This document shows positions 57,393 to 64,000 of a stretch of 64,000 nt of DNA, piece by piece; the first letter of the stretch is position 1, and every line of letters starts with the position of its first letter. The translations under genes and the position numbers were made by a program. Origin of the DNA: Caballeronia glebae (GTDB lineage: Bacteria; Pseudomonadota; Gammaproteobacteria; Burkholderiales; Burkholderiaceae); the NCBI RefSeq assembly GCF_001545035.1, contig NZ_FCOJ02000023.1:39871-103870 (forward strand), read 5' to 3'. The notes under the pieces are model-generated. The model was given only the letters and a program-made list of their open reading frames with translations. It was not told the DNA's origin and searched no databases.

Positions 57393-58619
57393 TTATTCGT
57401 CGCCCTGGTCGCCTTGATCGCCCTGATCTTCGTCCGGCATCTGCGGCGCGCGCGGCGGCGCGGGACGTTTGCCGATCATCACGTTGACGTCCAGTTCCTT
57501 GTTCTTGCGCATCAGATGAACCTTCACCGACGTGCCCGGCTTGATCTGCGCGACGACGTTGAGCAGGCGCGTCGTGTCGGTGATGGTGTCGTCGTTGATC
57601 GACACGAGGATATCGCCCGGCTTGATGCCCGCCTTGTCCGCCGGGCCGCCTTGCAGCACGCCCGCGACGATCGCGCCGGACTTCTGATCCAGCCCGAACG
57701 ATTCGGCGATCTCGGGCGTCACGTCCTGCGGCTCGACACCGATCCAGCCGCGCGTCACGGCGCCGGTCGTGATGATGCTTTCCAGCACGCTGCGCGCGGT
57801 CGACACGGGAATCGCGAAGCCGATGCCGAGCGAGCCGCCGCTGCGCGAGTAGATCGCGGTGTTGATGCCGAGCAGGTTGCCGTTCACGTCCACCAGCGCA
57901 CCGCCCGAATTGCCGGGGTTGATGGCGGCGTCGGTCTGAATGAAGTTCTCGAACGTGTTGATGCCGAGGTGATTGCGCCCGAGCGCGCTGACGATGCCCA
58001 TCGTGACCGTCTGACCGACGCCGAACGGATTGCCGATCGCGAGCACGACGTCGCCGACGCGCGTCTGATCCATGCGGCCGAGCGTGATGGTCGGCAGATT
58101 GGTCATGTTGATCTTCAGCACGGCGAGATCGGTTTCCGGATCGACGCCGATCACTTTCGCGCTCGACGTGCGACCATCGGCGAGAGCGACTTCGATTTGA
58201 TCCGCGCCGTCGACGACATGCTGGTTCGTTAGAATGTAACCTTCCGAGCTGACGATGACACCGGAGCCGAGATTCGACGCCGGCGGCTCGTCGCTCTTGC
58301 GTTTGTTCTTGTCGCCGAAGAAGTAGCGGAACAGCGGGTCTTTCGCGCGCGGGTCGGGCGGCAGGTTGCCGTCCTTGCTGGAGAACACGTTCACCACGGC
58401 CGGCATCGCCTTTTGCGCGCCATCCGAGTAGGACGATTGAACGGGGCGCGAGCCGATGCTCGGCGCCACTTCCCGCAACGCGACGATCGGCTCGGCAAGC
58501 TGCTTGCCGAATTGACCCTGACGTTGAAGCCACTGCGGTTTCAAGGTCGCGATGATGAACATCAGGGCCAAAAGCACGGTGACCGCTTGGGCAAAAAATA
58601 GCCAGAAGCGTCTAAGCAT
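57393..58619 (-). CDS. DegS/AlgW-like membrane-anchored serine protease
   Basis: A 408-residue HtrA-family protease. One N-terminal helix (FFAQAVTVLLALMFIIATL) anchors it to the inner membrane. The catalytic triad is in TNQHVVDGADQ (His), DPETDLAVLK (Asp) and INPGNSGGALVD (Ser). A single PDZ domain follows (GGPADKAGIKPGDILVSIND). One PDZ plus an anchor points to DegS/AlgW, which start the sigma-E envelope stress response, more than to DegP, but the trigger specificity cannot be read from sequence. The tail is Asp/Gly-rich. Confidence 0.87.
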   Translation of the reverse strand: MLRRFWLFFAQAVTVLLALMFIIATLKPQWLQRQGQFGKQLAEPIVALREVAPSIGSRPVQSSYSDGAQKAMPAVVNVFSSKDGNLPPDPRAKDPLFRYFFGDKNKRKSDEPPASNLGSGVIVSSEGYILTNQHVVDGADQIEVALADGRTSSAKVIGVDPETDLAVLKINMTNLPTITLGRMDQTRVGDVVLAIGNPFGVGQTVTMGIVSALGRNHLGINTFENFIQTDAAINPGNSGGALVDVNGNLLGINTAIYSRSGGSLGIGFAIPVSTARSVLESIITTGAVTRGWIGVEPQDVTPEIAESFGLDQKSGAIVAGVLQGGPADKAGIKPGDILVSINDDTITDTTRLLNVVAQIKPGTSVKVHLMRKNKELDVNVMIGKRPAPPRAPQMPDEDQGDQGDQGDE

Positions 58620-58639
58620 TTGAAGGAATAGAGGATTTC

Positions 58640-59386
58640 ATGGATCGGATCGAACTCGAATTGTATCTGAACAATCTGCTGGAAATCGGCCGCTTCAAGG
58701 ACTATTGCCCGAACGGTCTGCAGGTTGAAGGCGCGCGCCGCGTGCGCAAGATCGCCACCGGCGTGACGGCCTCACAGGCATTTCTGGACGCCGCGCTGGA
58801 GTGGGGCGCGGACACCGTGCTCGTGCATCACGGATACTTCTGGCGCAACGAAGCGCCGCAGATCACCGGGCGCAAGTACCGGCGGTTGCGCACGCTGATC
58901 GCCAACGACATCAATCTCTTCGCCTATCATCTGCCGCTCGATTCGCATCCGGAATTCGGCAACAACGCGCAGATCGGCGCGCGGCTCGGGCTGATCGCCG
59001 ACGCGCGTTTCGGCGATCAGGATCTCGGCTGGATCGCCACGCTCGGCATGCCCTTGCCGCTCGAACACTTCAGCGCGATGGTCGAGAACGCGCTCGGCAG
59101 AAAGCCGCTCGTGTTCGGCGACACGGACAAGGAATTGCGGCGCGTGGCGTGGTGCACGGGCGGCGCGCAAGGCTATTTCGAAGACGCCATCGCGGCGGGC
59201 GCGGACGTGTATCTGAGCGGCGAAGTCTCGGAGCAGACCATGCATATCGCGGCGGAATCGGGCGTGGCGTACCTCGCGGCCGGCCATCACGCGACCGAGC
59301 GTTACGGCGTGCAGGCCATCGGCGCGCATCTGTCCGAGCAATTCGATATCGAACATATTTTTATCGATATCGATAATCCGGTTTAA
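58640..59386 (+). CDS. NIF3-like dinuclear metal centre protein (YbgI type)
   Basis: A 248-residue NIF3-family protein. Metal ligands are in LVHHGYFWRNEAP and in GHHATERYGVQAIG, with FAYHLPLDSHPEFGNN between. These form a toroidal hexamer with a di-metal site; the cellular role is uncertain, although several are annotated as GTP cyclohydrolase 1 type 2. It is divergent from the DegS-like gene across only 20 bp. Confidence 0.88.
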   Translation: MDRIELELYLNNLLEIGRFKDYCPNGLQVEGARRVRKIATGVTASQAFLDAALEWGADTVLVHHGYFWRNEAPQITGRKYRRLRTLIANDINLFAYHLPLDSHPEFGNNAQIGARLGLIADARFGDQDLGWIATLGMPLPLEHFSAMVENALGRKPLVFGDTDKELRRVAWCTGGAQGYFEDAIAAGADVYLSGEVSEQTMHIAAESGVAYLAAGHHATERYGVQAIGAHLSEQFDIEHIFIDIDNPV

Positions 59387-59604
59387 TACGCCATTAAGCG
59401 GGTTCGCCCATTATTGGCGCTTGCAGTTGGCTTAAATGAACGCTTCACGAGGTTGCGCGAAAAACGTGGGGAAAACCCTGAAGCATCAATCACTTCGAGT
59501 GGTTTTTGCTAGTCGGCCCTTGTAAATGCTAACTCCATTCGCGCACACTAGCGGCGGTATAACTGATGTGACGGTATAAATCCAACTCAGAAGTGGGGCG
59601 TGTG

Positions 59605-60225
59605 ATGCGAGACAAGGAAGAAAAACGCGTCGACGGCGGCCGCCGTACCTGGCTGATTGCGACGACCGCGGTAGGTGGTGTCGGAGCGGTGGCAACCGTA
59701 GTTCCTTTCGTAGGTTCGTTTGCACCATCGGAAAAGGCCAAGGCGGCGGGCGCGCCCGTCGAGGTCGATATCGGCGGACTCAAGCCGGGCGAGATGATGA
59801 CCGTCGCCTGGCGCGGCAAGCCGGTGTGGATCGTGAACCGCACCGACGAAATGCTGGCCGACGTCAAGAAGGCCGACAACGAAGTGGCCGACCCGAAGTC
59901 CAAGATGGAATTCTCGATGCCGTTGCCGGAGTACTGCAACAACGAGTTCCGCTCGCGCGCCGATCACAAGAACATTCTGGTGGCGGTTGCCGTGTGCACG
60001 CATCTGGGCTGCACGCCGACGCCACGTTTCACCGAGGGTCCCCAACCCAATCTCCCCGATAACTGGCCGGGCGGCTTCCTTTGCCCGTGTCACGGCTCGA
60101 CCTACGACATGGCCGGCCGCGTCTTCAAGAACAAGCCCGCGCCGCAGAACCTGGACATTCCACCGTTCATGTTCACTTCCGCGACGCAACTCGTGATCGG
60201 CAAGGACGAAAAGGGAGAGGCGTAA
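59605..60225 (+). CDS. petA: Ubiquinol-cytochrome c reductase Rieske iron-sulfur subunit
   Basis: A 206-residue Rieske protein. The N-terminus has a twin-arginine signal-anchor (GGRRTWLIATTAVGGVGAVA). Cluster ligands are in CTHLGCTP and CPCHGSTYD. It carries electrons from ubiquinol to cytochrome c1. ATG 59605 is preferred over GTG 59593. Translocation should need TatABC encoded just upstream in this window. petB starts on the next base. Confidence 0.96.
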   Translation: MRDKEEKRVDGGRRTWLIATTAVGGVGAVATVVPFVGSFAPSEKAKAAGAPVEVDIGGLKPGEMMTVAWRGKPVWIVNRTDEMLADVKKADNEVADPKSKMEFSMPLPEYCNNEFRSRADHKNILVAVAVCTHLGCTPTPRFTEGPQPNLPDNWPGGFLCPCHGSTYDMAGRVFKNKPAPQNLDIPPFMFTSATQLVIGKDEKGEA

Positions 60226-61608
60226 ATGGCGACCGCAGACAAGGAAGTGGAGACAACGGGCTTGACCGGTTGGATCGACCGCCGGTTTCCGCTGACCTCG
60301 ACCTGGAAGAAACACGTATCCGAGTACTACGCGCCGAAGAACTTCAACTTCTGGTACTTCTTCGGCTCGCTGGCTTTGCTGGTGCTCGTCAACCAGATCG
60401 TCACCGGCATCTTTCTCACGATGAACTACAAACCCGATGCGACGCTCGCGTTCGCATCGGTCGAGTACATCATGCGCGAGGTGCCGTGGGGCTGGCTCAT
60501 TCGCTACATGCATTCGACGGGCGCGTCGATGTTCTTCGTCGTCGTCTATCTGCACATGTTCCGCGGCCTGCTTTACGGGTCGTATCGCAAGCCGCGCGAG
60601 CTCGTGTGGGTCTTCGGCTGCGCGATTTTTCTGTGCCTCATGGCCGAAGCGTTCTTCGGCTATCTGTTGCCGTGGGGACAGATGTCGTTCTGGGGCGCGC
60701 AGGTCATCGTGAACCTGTTCTCGGCGATTCCGTTCATCGGCCCGGATCTGTCTTTGTGGATTCGCGGCGATTACGTCGTGTCGGATGTCACGTTGAATCG
60801 CTTTTTCGCGTTCCACGTCATCGCGATTCCGCTCGTTCTGATCGGACTCGTGGTCGCGCACCTCGTCGCACTGCACGAAGTCGGCTCGAACAATCCTGAT
60901 GGCGTCGAAATCAAGGCGAAGAAAGACGCGAACGGCATTCCGCTCGACGGCATTCCGTTCCATCCGTACTACTCGGTGCACGACTTCATGGGCGTGTGCG
61001 TCTTCCTGCTGATCTTCGCGGCGATCATCTTCTTCGCGCCGGAAATGGGCGGCTATTTCCTCGAAGCCAACAACTTCGTGCCGGCGAATCCGTTGCAGAC
61101 GCCGTCGGAAATCGCGCCGGTGTGGTATTTCACCGCGTTCTACGCCATGCTTCGCGCCACCACCGATCCCTTCAAGATCGTGCTGATGATCGTGATCGCG
61201 TTGCTGGGTCTGCTCGCGCTCGTGAAGGCGCGCGGCAAGTGGAAGCTCGGTCTGCCGGTACTCGCGGTTCTGGTGCTGATTTTCATGGCGCTGACGGAAT
61301 CGAAATTCTGGGGCGTGGTCGTGATGGGCACGGCGGTCGTTTCGCTGTTTTTCCTACCGTGGCTGGATCGGAGTCCGGTGAAGTCGATTCGCTACAGGCC
61401 ACTTTTCCACAAGGTCTTCTATGCGATTTTCGTGTTCGCGTTCCTGATGCTCGGCTTTCTGGGCACGCGACCGCCATCGCCGGCCGCGACGCTGATCGCG
61501 CAGATCTGCGCGCTGATCTATTTTGCATTCTTCCTCGGCATGCCTTTCTGGACGCCACGCGGCAAATTCAAGACGCCGCCTGAGCGAGTGCACTACAAAC
61601 CTCACTGA
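60226..61608 (+). CDS. petB: Cytochrome b subunit of the bc1 complex
   Basis: A 460-residue membrane protein with eight hydrophobic helices. Heme-ligand histidines occur in YMHSTGASMFFVVVYLHMFR and in FHVIAIPLVLIGLVVAHLVALH; the Qo-site PEWY-type motif reads IAPVWYFTAFYAMLRA. It directly follows the petA stop. Confidence 0.96.
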   Translation: MATADKEVETTGLTGWIDRRFPLTSTWKKHVSEYYAPKNFNFWYFFGSLALLVLVNQIVTGIFLTMNYKPDATLAFASVEYIMREVPWGWLIRYMHSTGASMFFVVVYLHMFRGLLYGSYRKPRELVWVFGCAIFLCLMAEAFFGYLLPWGQMSFWGAQVIVNLFSAIPFIGPDLSLWIRGDYVVSDVTLNRFFAFHVIAIPLVLIGLVVAHLVALHEVGSNNPDGVEIKAKKDANGIPLDGIPFHPYYSVHDFMGVCVFLLIFAAIIFFAPEMGGYFLEANNFVPANPLQTPSEIAPVWYFTAFYAMLRATTDPFKIVLMIVIALLGLLALVKARGKWKLGLPVLAVLVLIFMALTESKFWGVVVMGTAVVSLFFLPWLDRSPVKSIRYRPLFHKVFYAIFVFAFLMLGFLGTRPPSPAATLIAQICALIYFAFFLGMPFWTPRGKFKTPPERVHYKPH

Positions 61609-61631
61609 GCGCACGTCCGGAGACGAATACG

Positions 61632-62387
61632 ATGAAAAAATGGCTCTCTACAATGGCGATGATCGGTGCGGCGCTGTTTGCATTCGGCGCGGCGCCGGCG
61701 TTCGCGCAGGAAGAAGCAGTGCTCGATCGCGCGCCTGACAGCTCGGACAATCTCGCGTCCTTGCAGCACGGCGCCCAGGTTTTTGTAAACTATTGCCTGA
61801 ACTGCCACAGCGCGACGTTGATGCGGTACAACCGGCTGACCGATCTCGGCATCAGCGAGAAGCAGATTCAGGAGAATTTGCTTTTCTCGACGGATAAGGT
61901 CGGCAACACGATGTCCATCGCGATGCGCCCCGAAGACGCGAAGGCGTGGTTCGGCGCGTCGCCGCCGGATTTGTCGGTCGAGGCGCGGGCGCGGGGCAAG
62001 GACTGGCTTTATACGTACTTGCGGAGTTTCTATCGCGATCCGGCGCGACCGACCGGCTGGAACAATCGCGTGTACGAAAACGTCGGCATGCCGCATGTGC
62101 TTTGGACGCTGCAGGGCATCCGGGACGCGAAATTCGAGACCGATACGGACGAACATACCGGCGAAAAGGTACGAAGATTCGTCGGTTACACGCAGGTTAC
62201 ACCTGGTGCCATGTCGTCCGTGGATTATGATTCAACTGTGGCCGATCTCGTTTCGTACATGTCGTGGATGGCGGAACCCGCGCAGCAGACGCGCAAGCGG
62301 CTCGGCGTCTGGGTTTTGCTGTTCCTGGCGTTCTTGAGTTTCCTCGCGTGGCGCCTGAACGCGGCATACTGGAAAGATATCAAATAA
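61632..62387 (+). CDS. petC: Cytochrome c1
   Basis: A 251-residue heme protein. A cleavable signal peptide (ends APAFAQE) precedes the heme motif VNYCLNCHSATLMRYNRL. The C-terminal anchor is VWVLLFLAFLSFLAWRLNAAYW. The Met ligand is probably in VYENVGMPHVLW. It completes petABC. Confidence 0.95.
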   Translation: MKKWLSTMAMIGAALFAFGAAPAFAQEEAVLDRAPDSSDNLASLQHGAQVFVNYCLNCHSATLMRYNRLTDLGISEKQIQENLLFSTDKVGNTMSIAMRPEDAKAWFGASPPDLSVEARARGKDWLYTYLRSFYRDPARPTGWNNRVYENVGMPHVLWTLQGIRDAKFETDTDEHTGEKVRRFVGYTQVTPGAMSSVDYDSTVADLVSYMSWMAEPAQQTRKRLGVWVLLFLAFLSFLAWRLNAAYWKDIK

Positions 62388-62389
62388 CG

Positions 62390-62403
62390 CGCCTTCGAAG
62401 GCG
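62390..62403 (+). other. Perfect 14-nt palindrome just after petC
   Basis: CGCCTTCGAAGGCG sits three bases after the petC stop codon. It lacks a T-run, so it is more likely an mRNA-end stabiliser or weak Rho-linked site than an intrinsic terminator. Confidence 0.45.
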
Positions 62404-62480
62404 TGGGTCGGCGCGACGGCATTTTCCGCGAGGAAACGCCGCGGCCGGCCCTTCGAGTTTACTGAAGGAACTTTAAAAAC

Positions 62481-63092
62481 ATGATGGTTCTGTATTCCGG
62501 CACTACTTGCCCGTTCTCCCAGCGCTGCCGGCTGGTGTTGTTCGAAAAGGGCATGGATTTCGAGATTCGCGACGTTGACCTGTTCAACAAGCCGGAAGAC
62601 ATCGCGGTGATGAACCCTTACGGACAGGTGCCGATTCTCGTCGAGCGCGACCTGATCCTGTACGAGTCGAATATCATCAACGAATATATCGACGAGCGTT
62701 TCCCGCACCCGCAGCTCATGCCGGCCGATCCGGTCCAGCGTGCTCGCGCGCGCCTGTTCCTGCTGAACTTCGAGAAGGAGCTGTTCGTTCACGTCGGCAC
62801 GCTCGAAAACGAGAAGGGCAAGGCGGCCGAGAAGAATCACGAAAAGGCGCGCGGCGCGATCCGCGATCGCCTCACGCAACTCGCGCCGATCTTCCTGAAG
62901 AACAAGTACATGCTGGGCGAGGAGTTCTCGATGCTCGACGTCGCGATCGCGCCGCTGCTGTGGCGTCTGGATCACTACGGCATCGAACTGTCGAAGAACG
63001 CAGCACCGTTGATGAAGTACGCCGAGCGGATCTTCAGCCGACCGGCCTATATTGAAGCGCTGACGCCTTCCGAAAAGGTGATGCGTCGATAG
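62481..63092 (+). CDS. sspA: Stringent starvation protein A (GST-fold)
   Basis: A 203-residue glutathione S-transferase-like protein without GST activity in E. coli, where it binds RNA polymerase. The N-terminus is MMVLYSGTTCPFSQRCRLVL, with DLILYESNIINEYIDERFPH typical of SspA. AAGGAAC precedes the ATG. sspB follows after 63 bp. Confidence 0.93.
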   Translation: MMVLYSGTTCPFSQRCRLVLFEKGMDFEIRDVDLFNKPEDIAVMNPYGQVPILVERDLILYESNIINEYIDERFPHPQLMPADPVQRARARLFLLNFEKELFVHVGTLENEKGKAAEKNHEKARGAIRDRLTQLAPIFLKNKYMLGEEFSMLDVAIAPLLWRLDHYGIELSKNAAPLMKYAERIFSRPAYIEALTPSEKVMRR

Positions 63093-63155
63093 TTTGAGTG
63101 CGTTGGGACGCGGCGGCGCGGTTTCGCGCGGCCGCCTTCCGACAGAGGAAAGTTG

Positions 63156-63653
63156 ATGCAAGAGATTTCCACCAAGCCGTATCTGTTGCGTGCGCTGTAT
63201 GAGTGGTGCACGGACAATGGTTTTACCCCTCACATCGCCGTGCGGGTCGATGCGGCCACGCGCGTGCCGCGCCAGTTCGTCCGCAACGACGAGATCGTGT
63301 TGAACATCAGTTTCGAGGCAACGAGCCAGCTGCAGATGGGCAACGAGTGGATCGAGTTCAGCGCGCGGTTCTCAGGCAAGTCGCACAAGATCGAAGTGCA
63401 GATTGCGAACGTGCTTGCCATCTATGCGCGTGAAAACGGGCAAGGGATGGCCTTCCCGGTCGAACAGTCGCATTCCGGCTCGGATTTGGCGAGCGCGCCC
63501 GCCGGAGCGCGATCGGTCGAACGTGAGACGCGGCAAATCGAGGAGCCTGCTGGCGAGCGAGTTGAGCCCGCGTCGAAAGACGAAGCCCAAGCTGCCGCGG
63601 ATGACGAGGCTTCGAAATCGCCGGCGAGGTCTCACCTCAAAGTCGTTAAATGA
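63156..63653 (+). CDS. sspB: ClpXP adaptor protein SspB
   Basis: A 165-residue adaptor that delivers ssrA-tagged proteins to ClpXP. The fold domain KPYLLRALYEWCTDNG, FTPHIAVRVDAATRVPRQFV, EIVLNISFEATSQLQMGNEW is followed by a flexible acidic linker and the ClpX-binding tail SHLKVVK. I chose ATG 63156 over TTG 63153. Confidence 0.94.
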   Translation: MQEISTKPYLLRALYEWCTDNGFTPHIAVRVDAATRVPRQFVRNDEIVLNISFEATSQLQMGNEWIEFSARFSGKSHKIEVQIANVLAIYARENGQGMAFPVEQSHSGSDLASAPAGARSVERETRQIEEPAGERVEPASKDEAQAAADDEASKSPARSHLKVVK

Positions 63654-63671
63654 AGTAGAATTCCGTCCTTC

Positions 63672-63747
<76 letters not shown>

Positions 63748-63760
63748 AGACTTATGTCGA

Positions 63761-63790
63761 CGGGTCGTGCGATCTCCGCACGACCCGTTT
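63761..63790 (+). terminator. Terminator after tRNA-Thr
   Basis: CGGGTCGTGCG (63761-63771) pairs with CGCACGACCCG (63777-63787), an 11-bp stem followed by TTTGCTTT. Confidence 0.8.
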
Positions 63791-63844
63791 GCTTTAAGTC
63801 GGTGGGACGAGTAGGTAGGTCAATAAGAAGCGTTTCAAAACTTG

Positions 63845-63873
63845 TTGACACGAACCGAAATGTTCTTCATAAT
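63845..63873 (+). promoter_or_regulatory. Strong promoter, probably of an rRNA operon
   Basis: A perfect -35 TTGACA (63845-63850) is followed, after 17 bp, by the -10 CATAAT (63868-63873). The transcript would run into the boxA leader just downstream. No coding gene follows in the window. Confidence 0.8.
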
Positions 63874-63900
63874 CTCGTTTCTCTGCTGCTGATGCAGCGA

Positions 63901-63943
63901 CGCAAGACGGAAGTTGATGTGGTTCTTGCGATGTGCTCTTTAA
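63901..63943 (+). promoter_or_regulatory. rRNA leader: boxB-like hairpin and boxA antiterminator
   Basis: CGCAAGA (63901-63907) and TCTTGCG (63924-63930) form a 7-bp hairpin, followed by TGCTCTTTAA (63934-63943), the boxA consensus recognised by NusB/NusE in rRNA leaders. The next bases (AACAGCCGATAAGTGTGGGC) resemble the leader found before 16S rRNA in Burkholderia-group species. The 16S gene itself lies beyond the window. Confidence 0.8.
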
Positions 63944-64000
63944 AAACTAACAGCCGATAAGTGTGGGCGCTTGATGACGGGTGCGGTTTCAGTCTTTCGG

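Noticed and set aside
59521..59604. Promoter of petABC from the TATAAC (59558) or TATAAA (59575) hexamers
   Set aside because: Neither has an acceptable -35 at 16-18 bp, so I did not list them as features.

Overview
The window is a GC-rich (by eye, over 60%) stretch of chromosome from a betaproteobacterium, most likely the Burkholderia / Paraburkholderia / Caballeronia group. The inference rests on gene order and protein character: ponA divergent from pil genes and aroKB, gltBD preceded by a RAYT-like gene, thiOSGE behind a TPP riboswitch, an mla operon that includes mlaA, a his operon with an internal marC-family gene and tatABC downstream, and petABC-sspAB. Nearly all of it is housekeeping DNA. 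I see no prophage, integron, CRISPR array or plasmid backbone.

Layout. 1-8.7 kb: 5' end of engB, a diheme cytochrome c4, the ResB/CcsB System II cytochrome c maturation pair, the MsrPQ methionine sulfoxide repair system, lptM-lysA and cyaY. 8.7-18.4 kb: ponA (PBP1A) divergent from pilM-pilN-pilO/P-pilQ, then aroK, aroB and dgt. 18.4-23.8 kb: ugpBAECQ for glycerol-3-phosphate and glycerophosphodiester uptake, then a DUF883 membrane protein. 23.8-26.1 kb: less GC-rich DNA with an OmpW-family porin and a degenerate RAYT-like gene. 26.1-32.4 kb: glutamate synthase gltBD. 32.4-33.6 kb: a small AT-richer patch with a secreted FxLYD protein and a broken NADAR gene. 33.6-39.2 kb: an SbmA/YddA-like ABC exporter divergent from the riboswitch-controlled thiOSGE operon. 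39.2-47 kb: mlaFEDACB, a YadGH-type ABC-2 exporter, ibaG and murA. 47-54.7 kb: hisG-D-C-B-(marC)-H-A-F-I-E. 54.7-63.7 kb: a DUF4870 protein, hinT, tatABC, a DegS-like protease, a NIF3-like protein, petABC (cytochrome bc1) and sspAB. The end holds tRNA-Thr(TGT), its terminator, and the promoter and antitermination leader of what is almost certainly an rRNA operon starting just past the window.

How the genes work together. Many genes are envelope or respiratory: cytochrome c maturation (ResB/CcsB) serves cytochrome c4 and c1; TatABC exports the Rieske protein and MsrP; Mla, PBP1A, MurA and LptM maintain the envelope. The his and gltBD genes link nitrogen assimilation to amino-acid synthesis, and aroKB and lysA add the aromatic and lysine branches.

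No wholly new multi-gene system is evident. The most unusual points are the RAYT-like protein with a damaged HUH motif beside gltB, the NADAR pseudogene, the PilO-PilP fusion, the 160-residue N-terminal extension on ThiE, paired dyads upstream of gltB, and the compact divergent control regions.
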